A stretch of 32,763 nt of DNA, from positions 1 to 32,763 of IMG/VR virus record IMGVR_UViG_3300008114_000080; one strand, given 5' to 3'. Below are positions 1-7,672 of this stretch, in pieces; the first letter of the stretch is position 1; each line of letters starts with the position of its first letter. A program made the position numbers and the translations under genes. Source of the DNA: a virus. The notes under the pieces are model-generated. The model had not been told where the DNA came from and searched no databases. It was given only the letters and a program-made list of their open reading frames with translations.

Positions 1-207
1 ACCAAAACTCATCGGAGATAAGTAAGATTTGTTGTTAATGTTGTAGTGAAAGTACAATTCAATGAAAGGATTCTCTTTGTTGAATTTGTAAGGGACTAAA
101 CGAATAGTGTGTTTTCCCGGTGCTGGTTTCCAAAGTTCTACAGTTGTTCTTTGGGTGTTTTGCAGTTTGTTAAGTCTGCTCTTAATTGCGTCTAAATTAA
201 TAGCCAT
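1..207 (-). CDS. gp32-like single-stranded DNA-binding protein, N-terminal part (cut by window edge)
   Basis: Only the first 69 residues are in the window; the rest lies before base 1. The start ATG is at 207 and the frame is open to the edge. After an N-terminal helix (AINLDAIKSRLNKLQ) comes a stretch of the type PGKHTIRLVPYKF, then FIELYFHYNI and KSYLSPMSFG. This matches the beginning of the OB-fold core of T4 gp32 and its marine relatives, where a short 'LAST'-type basic tail leads into a VIRFLP-like strand. The family coats ssDNA during replication, recombination and repair. Two tandem host-like promoters (314-345 and 383-414) precede it, which suits the strong expression such a protein needs. 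The identification rests on a short fragment, so it is probable rather than certain. Confidence 0.7.
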   Translation of the reverse strand, partial: MAINLDAIKSRLNKLQNTQRTTVELWKPAPGKHTIRLVPYKFNKENPFIELYFHYNINNKSYLSPMSFG

Positions 208-313
208 TTTCTTTTAAGTTTTAAGAGTTTAAGGTTTAAAACGTTTATGTTTTAAGGTTGGATTATAGTGTCTTTCCTACACTTCCGTTACATTAATAAA
301 TATAATAGAAATA

Positions 314-345
314 CAAATATACAACAATTTTCCGATATTTCCAAA
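314..345 (-). promoter_or_regulatory. Bacteroidetes-type promoter, proximal of two before the gp32-like gene
   Basis: Read on the minus strand, TTTG (345-342) is followed by exactly 20 bases and then TATATTTG (321-314). This matches the known Bacteroidetes housekeeping-sigma consensus TTTG-N19-21-TAnnTTTG. It lies about 110 nt upstream of the gp32-like start codon. Confidence 0.75.
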
Positions 346-382
346 TCTTTTTTCTACTATATTTTTATGGTAAAAGATGTAA

Positions 383-414
383 CAAATATACGATAAATTT
401 GTGACAATACCAAA
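383..414 (-). promoter_or_regulatory. Bacteroidetes-type promoter, distal of two before the gp32-like gene
   Basis: On the minus strand TTTG (414-411), 20 bases, then TATATTTG (390-383). Element sequence and spacing are identical to the promoter at 314-345. It begins just downstream of the terminator at 416-446, so the gp32-like gene is probably an independent transcription unit. Confidence 0.75.
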
Positions 415-415
415 T

Positions 416-446
416 AAAAAAGGGAGAATTTTTAGTTTCTCCCTTT
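416..446 (-). terminator. Rho-independent terminator after the 240-residue protein gene
   Basis: A perfect 10-bp stem (446-437 with 428-419, sequence AAAGGGAGAA / TTCTCCCTTT) has an 8-nt loop. On the minus strand it is followed directly by a T run (418-416 plus neighbouring stem Ts). It begins 4 nt after the stop codon at 450. Confidence 0.9.
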
Positions 447-449
447 GTT

Positions 450-1172
450 TTATCTTTTAATCATTGATGTTAATTTCGTTGAACTTTCTTGCATTTCATC
501 TCTATTATACCATACTTTATTTTTATCATTCCATCGGTAACCCAAATGTGTTGCTGCATCGGCAAATCCTTCTTCATCAAAATCTTCACTACCATAATCA
601 CCAAACTCATACCCCATATCAGTCAAAGCATTGTATAATTCCTCATCACTTTGGCCATCTACTGATGTATCTTGCTTAACTGATTGTGAATATTTTACAC
701 CCTTAGAATCAGATGATTGTGGATATTTAGCAATTATATCTTTAGCATACTTGTTACCAGGAAGACCACTAACGGCTGTTCGAAAATCAAACACATCTAA
801 TTTATTGGAAAGTAAATCATCCGATATCTTAGAAAGGTCTACACCATTCTTATCTGCCCAACCTGCTACCTGTTTTGGCACCATTTGAGCTCTAGATGCT
901 ACTGCAATAACAGATGTCATTGGGTCAGCTTTAGGGACTTCAATACCTCTATCTTTTGCATAATCACCACCAAACATATCATTTGGTTTTGCATCTACTT
1001 TAGGTTCACTACCTTTTTTATCTTTAGGTTCCGTGTGAGAACCAGCTTTTAATGCCGCTGCTTTATTTTCAGGTGATTTGAAATAAACTAACTTTCCAGT
1101 CTCTTTACTTCTAGCCACCAATTTAGGGTCTATGTTAGCTTCTACTAATTCTTTTAATCTAATGTTTGCCAT
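450..1172 (-). CDS. Uncharacterised phage protein with an acidic C-terminal half
   Basis: This 240-residue protein has no function I can recognise. The N-terminus (about residues 1-45) reads IRLKELVEANIDPKLVARS then ETGKLVYFKSPENKAAALKAG. Similar 'SGK-VYF-s---AA-KAG' modules recur at the start of T4-like phage proteins of unknown role. A Lys/Asp/Pro-rich linker follows at about 45-85. The C-terminal part is acidic (DEELYNALTDMGYEFGDYG, DFDEEGFADAATHLGYRW) and may form a small helical domain. There is no signal peptide or membrane segment. The gene is monocistronic: it has its own promoter (1191-1224) and a strong terminator 4 nt past the stop. Its place between lysis and replication genes does not settle its role. 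Confidence 0.8.
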   Translation of the reverse strand: MANIRLKELVEANIDPKLVARSKETGKLVYFKSPENKAAALKAGSHTEPKDKKGSEPKVDAKPNDMFGGDYAKDRGIEVPKADPMTSVIAVASRAQMVPKQVAGWADKNGVDLSKISDDLLSNKLDVFDFRTAVSGLPGNKYAKDIIAKYPQSSDSKGVKYSQSVKQDTSVDGQSDEELYNALTDMGYEFGDYGSEDFDEEGFADAATHLGYRWNDKNKVWYNRDEMQESSTKLTSMIKR

Positions 1173-1190
1173 TTACTTTATATTATATTA

Positions 1191-1224
1191 TATAAATATA
1201 CGAATTTTTTATAAATCTACCAAA
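1191..1224 (-). promoter_or_regulatory. Promoter with both host-like and late-type elements
   Basis: On the minus strand TTTG (1224-1221), 20 bases, TATATTTA (1200-1193) fits the Bacteroidetes spacing. The overlapping TATTTATA (1198-1191) is the late-type motif found before seven other genes here. The ATG at 1172 is 18 nt downstream. The TTTG element overlaps the region just past the endolysin stop. Confidence 0.6.
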
Positions 1225-1227
1225 TTA

Positions 1228-2067
1228 TTATGCTAATAAATGATAATATTCTTTAAAATGTTTGATACGGTCTGCCAATCCAATAGTTCCACCATTTACT
1301 CTTTTTGTAATAGATGTTACAGTTTGGTCAGTTGCACCACCATCTGCTAATTTATTTAATCCATTTTTAGACCAGAACCATGCTGCTGAAAGTAATGCAT
1401 AATTGCTACTAACTACATCCGGATTATTTGCTATATCTTCTCCAATTGCTTTACCGAATTGAGTGTAGTTATCTCTACCGGTCAATTGGATATAACCACG
1501 TCCTCTAAATTTGTAGCCATCACCACTTGCTTCCGAACCATTGCTCATACGATTTGCATATACTTTGTTTGCAATCTTTTGTGGTTGTCTAGCATATGGT
1601 GTTGCCGCTGCTTCAGTTGGAAAATATTTCTTAAAGATACCAGCCAATCCTTTAGCCGAATAGTTTAGGTTTTCTTGTGTTACTCTAAATCCACCACTTT
1701 CGTGTCCACATTGTGCTAAAAAATGTGCCAATCTTAATGGAGTATTGATTTGGAATTTAGCTGCGGTATCAGGAATCATTGCGATTACCGCATCAGGAAT
1801 ATGTCCTTTTAATTTATCCAATTTCAATCCACCTACTGGTGCTATTGGTGCTGGTGCTACTGGTGCAATTGATACACCACTTTGTCCCATAATCATTTCC
1901 CATGTTTTAGGACCAACAATACCATCTGCAGGAAGTCCATGCTTTACTTGGAATTCTTTTACGGCTTGTTCGGTTTTAGGTCCAAAATTTGTTACAGCTG
2001 GAGAGATACCTAATTTCTCCTGCATTAATTTAACGTTTTCGTTGTTATCACCTTTTTTTAATAACAT
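1228..2067 (-). CDS. Endolysin: peptidoglycan-binding domain plus GH19 chitinase-like catalytic domain
   Basis: This 279-residue protein probably degrades cell-wall peptidoglycan at the end of infection. Residues about 1-60 form a PG_binding_1 domain (KKGDNNENVKLMQEKLG, TEQAVKEFQVKHGLPADGIVGPKTW). A Pro/Ala linker follows at about 67-79. From about 95 to the end is a GH19 (chitinase/lysozyme-type) domain with AHFLAQCGHESGGF, where E123 is the likely catalytic acid. It continues with ENLNYSAKGL, YARQPQKIANKVYANRM and the signature GDGYKFRGRGYIQLTGR at 183-198. There is no signal peptide, so a holin or another export route would be needed; none is seen nearby. The start lies 7 nt after the stop of the preceding gene, so the two are co-transcribed. 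T4 uses an unrelated lysozyme (gpe) for this job. Confidence 0.92.
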   Translation of the reverse strand: MLLKKGDNNENVKLMQEKLGISPAVTNFGPKTEQAVKEFQVKHGLPADGIVGPKTWEMIMGQSGVSIAPVAPAPIAPVGGLKLDKLKGHIPDAVIAMIPDTAAKFQINTPLRLAHFLAQCGHESGGFRVTQENLNYSAKGLAGIFKKYFPTEAAATPYARQPQKIANKVYANRMSNGSEASGDGYKFRGRGYIQLTGRDNYTQFGKAIGEDIANNPDVVSSNYALLSAAWFWSKNGLNKLADGGATDQTVTSITKRVNGGTIGLADRIKHFKEYYHLLA

Positions 2068-2074
2068 AATAATA

Positions 2075-2503
2075 TTATTTGTGTTCTTCAGTTATAACTT
2101 CTTTACCTTCACCAAAGTCAATTACTTCAAAAACTCTTGTTTGAATCTTCTTAGTCCCTTCGGCATTGGTTAATATGATTGAATTTTTAAATTTCTGCCA
2201 ATTAATGACAAAAGAATTATCCAACACCCCACCATTCTCCTCTTTAACTAATTCGTTAAGAGCATTAATAGTGTAAAGTGAGTTAGATTCCTTTTTTCTA
2301 TGTATTAAAATAGTATTTTCCAACGGAGTATCCGGTTGGAATGCTGTATCTATATTGTACGTGATAAATAATTCATCTAAATTCGCCTTATTTTGGAGAA
2401 TATAAATGTAATTATAAACGATATGGTAAGTTTCCCTTATTAATTGTAATGTATTTTGTAACTCACCTTTCGTTGTAAACGTACATAATAACTGTGTTTT
2501 CAT
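2075..2503 (-). CDS. Uncharacterised phage protein, 142 residues
   Basis: I do not recognise a named family. The sequence opens MKTQLLCTFTTKGELQNTL and continues with a Tyr/Ile-rich stretch (ETYHIVYNYIYILQN). There is a likely beta segment near NTILIHRKK and a charged C-terminus ending TEEHK. It has no signal peptide or clear transmembrane helix. It is the first gene after a late-type motif (2533-2540) and is followed within 7 nt by the endolysin. A virion or late role is therefore plausible, but that is inference from position only. Confidence 0.75.
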   Translation of the reverse strand: MKTQLLCTFTTKGELQNTLQLIRETYHIVYNYIYILQNKANLDELFITYNIDTAFQPDTPLENTILIHRKKESNSLYTINALNELVKEENGGVLDNSFVINWQKFKNSIILTNAEGTKKIQTRVFEVIDFGEGKEVITEEHK

Positions 2504-2532
2504 CCGCTTTCCCTTTTCTTTTTTATATCATC

Positions 2533-2540
2533 TATAAATA
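2533..2540 (-). promoter_or_regulatory. Candidate late promoter (TATTTATA)
   Basis: TATTTATA on the minus strand, preceded by CA and placed 29 nt before the ATG at 2503. No TTTG element is found 20 bases upstream, unlike the host-like class. Confidence 0.5.
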
Positions 2541-2565
2541 TGAAAAAACGAATGAAAGGGTATTT

Positions 2566-5500
2566 TTACTTATTTTTTGAATCAAAGCATTTTTGCATAT
2601 CATCTGACCATGCAAGGGTGTTTGCTGTTTTTGCTTGAGGTCCTTGTTTTGGTCTAAATACTTTTGGTGAAATTTCTTTTCTTTGATTATTTTTATCAAC
2701 CAGATATATAGCAATTGATTTACCCGTTACAAACCCTTCTTTATTTTTTATAAATTTTTCAGTTTTAAAATCAACAACGAAGTTTTTTTCCAAATCTTTA
2801 GTATCGTCAACTCCTAAACAATTTTTAATCGTCTTTGCAGATACTCGTATTCCTTCCATAGTAAGGTCTGTACTTCTTTTTAGAATTTGATGGATATCCT
2901 TATCATTCTTTGGTAAATCTATTTTATCTAAATGCAATGCAGCTACCGCATCTTTGAATCCTAATGCAGCTGCCGCATTTGTTGGATTACCATTCATTGT
3001 TTTGGCTTTTATTTTGCTCAACTTTTCAAATATACCTCTTTGAGTTTCAAATGCTTTCTTTCTCATAGCTTCTAAAGCACCTTGTGTATCTATTGTCTTT
3101 GGTATCGGCTTTCCGGCAGCCTTAAACGTTTCCCTAGCAGATGTAGCTCCTCTATCTATAACTTTTCTTTCATTTTCAGTAACAACGTTTGGTGATTTTA
3201 TTTGTACATTATTTAATATTTTAAACGGAGATACTGATTTAATTGCTTGTTTATTTTTTTTATCACCTAACCAAGTTTGATTAAACCAATTTATATATTC
3301 AGTTCTACCTTTTTTACCAGCATCTAATGCTTTTCTAACCTGTTGTTTTACACTGTCTTCAATTTCAGGGTTTTTTAATAAACCAGCGGTGTTATCTTCT
3401 CCATATTTATCAAGAGTATCTTGAACAAATGCATCTGCTTGTAATTCTTCTTTAGATTTTTTTCTCTTTACACCACTTATTTCTTCTGCTATCGCAACAC
3501 TCTTTGCATCTGATTTTCCTTGTGCTGATATTACTTTATTAATTGTGTCAACCCAATTTTTATAGTGCTTTTTAGTATCAGGATTAGTTAGAACAAATTC
3601 TTCCATTTTTTTAAATTCCTGTGGTGATAATCCTAAATGATATTTTGAGTGATTACTAGATATGGTACTATATCCTCTTTCAATTAATTTTATTTCGTTT
3701 GCACCATCTTCTATAATTTTTCTTGCTTTACCCGCATCCGCCTGGCTTATCTGTCCGCTCTTAATCATTTCTTCCACTCTTATTCCAGATTGTATCATAT
3801 CATTGTACAATGTGCCGTTTGCCTGTAAATCACCTAATGTTTTTTTATCACTCCAACCATCATATAATAGATTACCATTAATATCTTTTGTCAATACAAC
3901 GGTATCTGCCGCATTTTCTCCGCCACCCGAACTCATTATCCATTTTTTCAAATCTTCTTTTTCTATCTTATATACCTTACGAGTTTCATTATCGTATATG
4001 TAGCAATTTTTACTAGTGTCTACTTCCGATAACATATTATCTCTATCAGTTTTAATTTTTTCAGGTGTATTATCTTTTTTAGATGTTCCCCCATATCCTA
4101 TGACACTTGCAGTTTTTCCAAAACCAACCTGTTTTCTGCACTCATCTGCACCTTCGGTACTTCTTTGATATTTTGATTTACCACTTCTTGCAACAATTGC
4201 ACAGTTTTTATATAATCCCTGTTGCTCTTTTGTAATACCCTCTGGTATTTTAATTTTATTTTTAGATTTGATTACTGGCTCCGATTGTTGCTCACCCAAT
4301 TTTGTACCAAAAACTTTTGTAAAAATAATCATTGCAAGTTCTTGCTCAGTCAAATTTGGATATTTTTGTAAAATAACTGCAACTTCATTTGACATATTTT
4401 CATTAAAGTTAGAACCTGCATTTCCTGGTGCCACCCACCACTCACCTTCGGTATATCCATTTTTTAAAGCAGCATCGGAAGTTGCCGAACCTTGTAACAA
4501 TATACCTTTACCATCTTTCCCATAAAGTTCTTTAAAAATTTTATCTACCTTTTTTAGGTCTACTGCTTGAGTAGTTTCTTCACCGGTATCTTTTGTATCT
4601 TTACTAGTGGCAGCTTTTGCTGCTTTTGTTGCCGCTTTTTGTTTTTTAGGGTCAATAGTTTGTACTTTTACTTTTTTACCTCTAGCAGTTGTTTTTGTTA
4701 CTACCGCTTCAAACAATAAGTAAGCAAGTGTTTCATCTCCGTGTAATAATACTTCTTCCACTATACTCTCAACAATTCTATATTGTGCGGGGCCTCCAGG
4801 GGTATCTGAATAATATCCACCACCTATGCTATAAATTTTTCCACCAGGTGTTTCATCTGCGGCTTTAGGTTCAGGTAGTTTTTCAGTTGGTTTTTCACTC
4901 TTTCCTTTTCTATAAGCATCAACGTGTGAATTACCAACGGGTGCAATTACTGTATATCCAGCATCTTCTGCCTCTTTTATTTTTCTATCTAATTCTCTTT
5001 GACGGAATCCATTATAAGCCTCTTGTGCTTTCATAATTTCATTATCACCCATCTTACCTTCATCATTATAATTTAATTCATAAAGGTCTTTTTGTTGTGC
5101 ATCGGTTAGGTTATCCCAATCAACATCACCATCAAATTGTGAACTTCCACCTTTTTTAGCTTGGTCTATTAACCATGCTTTTCCCTCATCATCTAAATAA
5201 TCTTCAGGTAACATATCGGCGTCTTTCCCATCCTGTCCATACATATTTGACCATACTGCAGCTTTAGCTTTGGATTTACTTCCACCTACTGCATTTGCTA
5301 CTTCATCAAATACTGGTGAGGTATCATCGGATATATCTGCATTTTCATCCCAACTACTTTCTTCTGCATTATCAAAGTGTCCTTTTACGGCATCTCTAAT
5401 CTCTTTTTGTTCTCCACTAAATTGTATATTACCTTCACTATCTTTACTCATTCCACCTTCACCTACAAACATTACTTTTGTATCCTTTGGAAGTGATGTG

Positions 5501-7026
5501 ACTTGATTAATTGTTTCCTTGGTACTTTCATTTCCTTTACCATGTTCAATACCAATAATCATAGACCCATTTGGAGTTGTTTCTACATCCAATTTCTCTC
5601 CGTTTGATGTTGTTCTATTTTTTAAACCATCAACAACTTCATCAGGTTGTTTTGTTACCAATTGGTCAGATGGTGTTTCTTTATTAGCATCCGCTTTTTT
5701 AGCAGCAATACCCATATCTTCTGCAAACTTATTTGCCATTGGGATTGCTTCTTTAATATCCATATCCAATACCGTTGTTTTCATTGGTATTTGTGCATCC
5801 GGATGTTGTGCGTTATAAGCTGCTATCGCTGCCCATCTATGATGTCCATCGATTATATATCCATCTCTACTCACATAAATTGGTGCAGTGATTCCTTCAT
5901 TATTAGGATTTTCTTCTAAAGCTCCAATCATACCCACTACTTTAGCACCAACTAATTCAGATTGTGTTGCTTTTAATTTATCGGCAGGAACTTCGGTTTG
6001 TACTGTATTAATTCCTTTTTCCTTTAACATTTCTTTGAAAATCGGTTCAGTATCTACGTCCCCATTTTCATCAACAGGCATATTGGCTGCTCTACTTCCT
6101 TCAATCGCTTTACCTTTAAATTGTGGCATTTCTTCTCTAGGAATTCCTAAATTATCATCACAATACAAGTTTGTACCAGGTACAGTTATTTGACAAAGAT
6201 TAATGTTTGGTGCTTTTTCACCTTTAGCTTTTGCATCATCAACAATTTGTTTTACTTTATTAATATCAGTATTAAATTGTTCTAATTCTTTTTCACCAAT
6301 CCCAGCTGGTATATCGGATTCACCACCAAATGTATCAGGATCCGCTTGTGGAATTTCGTCTTGTACATCTACCGCAGGTATCGGATTGAAATCAGTTTCT
6401 ACTCCTGAAGTTACATCTTTTTCAGATTCAGCACCTTTATCTTCTGTATCTTTTGCTATTTGTGCAAGAGTTTCTTTTTCTTTATCCAAACGAGCAGCCA
6501 TCGCTGGGTCTGCTTTTGGGTCAAACATTGCTGCTGCCTGTTTTATTGGGTCTTCCTGTGGTTGTTCTTCACCAGCTCCAGTTGCATCTGTTGGTGCTTC
6601 TGGTTTTTGTGGTTGATTCTCACCACCTAAATCTTTATTAATCGTATCTCTTTCATCCGAACCGTCTGGAGGTAGTAATCTTTCCGCTGCTTTTCTACCA
6701 GGGTGTTCAGCCGGTAATCTCAAAAGGTTACCAACCAATCCTTCGGAATCTTCACCTTTAGCGTTTTTATATTTTATACTTTTATTTAAAATAGGATTTT
6801 TAAACTGCTTATCCGCTTCAACCACATGCTTCTCTGGCGTTTTTCCTTTTTCGGTTAAAAGATTTTCTACTAAATCATTTTTGATATGAGATAGACCCAT
6901 TTCAGAAAGTACAATACCCAACTCTTTTAAATGGGTTGGGTTCTTTGGGTTTGGCATTCCATCATCTACTCGGTATGCCCATTCGGAAATAATTGTATTA
7001 ATTAATTGTGATAAATTCATATTCAT
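2566..7026 (-). CDS. Giant multidomain phage protein with ParB-like nuclease fold and possible Tiki/EreA-like domain
   Basis: This is a 1,486-residue, largely hydrophilic protein. Residues 1-60 (SQLINTIISEWAYRVDDGMP, NPKNPTHLKELGIVLSEMGL) resemble an N-terminal module seen on T4-like phage proteins. Residues 130-260 are low-complexity, rich in Asp, Glu, Pro and Gln. Residues about 343-435 form a ParB/sulfiredoxin-like domain: VPADKLKATQSELVG, then DGYIIDGHHRWAA at 388-400, the family's nucleotide-binding signature. Residues about 488-707 contain IIGIEHGKGNES, VMFVGEGG and a terminal TVIAPVGNSHVDAY. This order of GxxH-like, acidic and GxxH motifs resembles the Tiki/TraB/EreA superfamily, which is an inference. 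Residues 780-830 are Lys-rich and the C-terminal 600 residues are unrecognised. The ATG overlaps the stop of the nuclease gene (TAATG), so translation is probably coupled. It could be an injected or head-internal protein. Confidence 0.88.
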   Translation of the reverse strand: MNMNLSQLINTIISEWAYRVDDGMPNPKNPTHLKELGIVLSEMGLSHIKNDLVENLLTEKGKTPEKHVVEADKQFKNPILNKSIKYKNAKGEDSEGLVGNLLRLPAEHPGRKAAERLLPPDGSDERDTINKDLGGENQPQKPEAPTDATGAGEEQPQEDPIKQAAAMFDPKADPAMAARLDKEKETLAQIAKDTEDKGAESEKDVTSGVETDFNPIPAVDVQDEIPQADPDTFGGESDIPAGIGEKELEQFNTDINKVKQIVDDAKAKGEKAPNINLCQITVPGTNLYCDDNLGIPREEMPQFKGKAIEGSRAANMPVDENGDVDTEPIFKEMLKEKGINTVQTEVPADKLKATQSELVGAKVVGMIGALEENPNNEGITAPIYVSRDGYIIDGHHRWAAIAAYNAQHPDAQIPMKTTVLDMDIKEAIPMANKFAEDMGIAAKKADANKETPSDQLVTKQPDEVVDGLKNRTTSNGEKLDVETTPNGSMIIGIEHGKGNESTKETINQVTSLPKDTKVMFVGEGGMSKDSEGNIQFSGEQKEIRDAVKGHFDNAEESSWDENADISDDTSPVFDEVANAVGGSKSKAKAAVWSNMYGQDGKDADMLPEDYLDDEGKAWLIDQAKKGGSSQFDGDVDWDNLTDAQQKDLYELNYNDEGKMGDNEIMKAQEAYNGFRQRELDRKIKEAEDAGYTVIAPVGNSHVDAYRKGKSEKPTEKLPEPKAADETPGGKIYSIGGGYYSDTPGGPAQYRIVESIVEEVLLHGDETLAYLLFEAVVTKTTARGKKVKVQTIDPKKQKAATKAAKAATSKDTKDTGEETTQAVDLKKVDKIFKELYGKDGKGILLQGSATSDAALKNGYTEGEWWVAPGNAGSNFNENMSNEVAVILQKYPNLTEQELAMIIFTKVFGTKLGEQQSEPVIKSKNKIKIPEGITKEQQGLYKNCAIVARSGKSKYQRSTEGADECRKQVGFGKTASVIGYGGTSKKDNTPEKIKTDRDNMLSEVDTSKNCYIYDNETRKVYKIEKEDLKKWIMSSGGGENAADTVVLTKDINGNLLYDGWSDKKTLGDLQANGTLYNDMIQSGIRVEEMIKSGQISQADAGKARKIIEDGANEIKLIERGYSTISSNHSKYHLGLSPQEFKKMEEFVLTNPDTKKHYKNWVDTINKVISAQGKSDAKSVAIAEEISGVKRKKSKEELQADAFVQDTLDKYGEDNTAGLLKNPEIEDSVKQQVRKALDAGKKGRTEYINWFNQTWLGDKKNKQAIKSVSPFKILNNVQIKSPNVVTENERKVIDRGATSARETFKAAGKPIPKTIDTQGALEAMRKKAFETQRGIFEKLSKIKAKTMNGNPTNAAAALGFKDAVAALHLDKIDLPKNDKDIHQILKRSTDLTMEGIRVSAKTIKNCLGVDDTKDLEKNFVVDFKTEKFIKNKEGFVTGKSIAIYLVDKNNQRKEISPKVFRPKQGPQAKTANTLAWSDDMQKCFDSKNK

Positions 7027-7634
7027 TAAAATTTGTGGTCTCCTTCTTCACATATCATTTCTAATTCATCCCATTTGTATTTTGGTTTTTCATTTAGAAA
7101 TACAAAACATTTCCATTTCTTTTGTTTTTCAAAGTAAACGTGTTTTTGTAAGTGTGATGGAATTGCTGCACCAGTTGGTACTCTTTTAACCGGAGTATCA
7201 AAGAAAGTTTTTATTAAAACGGTGATTGGTTCTACATCATCCCATTTACGGATTTGTTCTTCCAACATTCTCCACTCACCTCTATTAAGATATTGATTTT
7301 GCATTATTGAATTTAGATATGAGAATGTTTGTTTTAAATTCGCTTCGTTATCAGAGAATGTTGCTGCAGGAGCTCCATGTCCTTTATCATAAACATTTCC
7401 TTTATAATCATCACCATCTGATGTTTTTATATTAGACTCTTTATAGAAATCCATATGACCTCTATTAACGTTTGTAGGTCTATTAGTTGAACGATACTTA
7501 ATAATTAGTGGTTGTTCTAACGATTGTGAATAAAGTATATCAAACACTTCATTCTTCACTCTCACATCAGGCAATTGTCCAAACGATGTTAAGGAAACGA
7601 TTAAAAACGATAAAAGGAACATCAATTTTCTCAT
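7026..7634 (-). CDS. Exported DNA/RNA non-specific endonuclease (NUC family)
   Basis: I place the start at the ATG at 7634, giving 202 residues. A signal peptide then begins at residue 1: MRKLMFLLSFLIVSLTSFG with likely cleavage before Q20, a typical Bacteroidetes site. The open frame upstream to 7700 would bury it. The catalytic core reads VYDKGHGAPAATF at 81-93, the DRGH motif of Serratia-type beta-beta-alpha-metal nucleases with H86 as general base. It is followed 31 residues later by LNRGEW with N117, the expected Mg-binding Asn, and then LEE at 124-126. The family cleaves DNA and RNA with little specificity. An exported form would act in the periplasm or outside the cell. A late-type motif lies 24 nt upstream and the stop overlaps the start of the 1,486-residue gene. 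Confidence 0.85.
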   Translation of the reverse strand: MRKLMFLLSFLIVSLTSFGQLPDVRVKNEVFDILYSQSLEQPLIIKYRSTNRPTNVNRGHMDFYKESNIKTSDGDDYKGNVYDKGHGAPAATFSDNEANLKQTFSYLNSIMQNQYLNRGEWRMLEEQIRKWDDVEPITVLIKTFFDTPVKRVPTGAAIPSHLQKHVYFEKQKKWKCFVFLNEKPKYKWDELEMICEEGDHKF

Positions 7635-7658
7635 ATTATAGCATATTTTTGTATATAG

Positions 7659-7666
7659 TATAAATA
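7659..7666 (-). promoter_or_regulatory. Candidate late promoter (TATTTATA)
   Basis: TATTTATA on the minus strand, 24 nt before the ATG at 7634 and just past the polymerase stop at 7673. Its presence here supports the 7634 start, because the longer frame from 7700 would begin upstream of the promoter. Confidence 0.55.
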
Positions 7667-7672
7667 TGTTAT

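Noticed and set aside
208-449. Possible small gene in the gap before the gp32-like gene
   Set aside because: No start-to-stop frame of useful length with coding character. The gap is accounted for by two promoters, a leader and a terminator.
464-6641. Many plus-strand open frames of 60-140 codons
   Set aside because: They lie antisense inside well-supported minus-strand genes, have low-complexity Ser/Phe/Ile composition and carry no recognisable motif or promoter.
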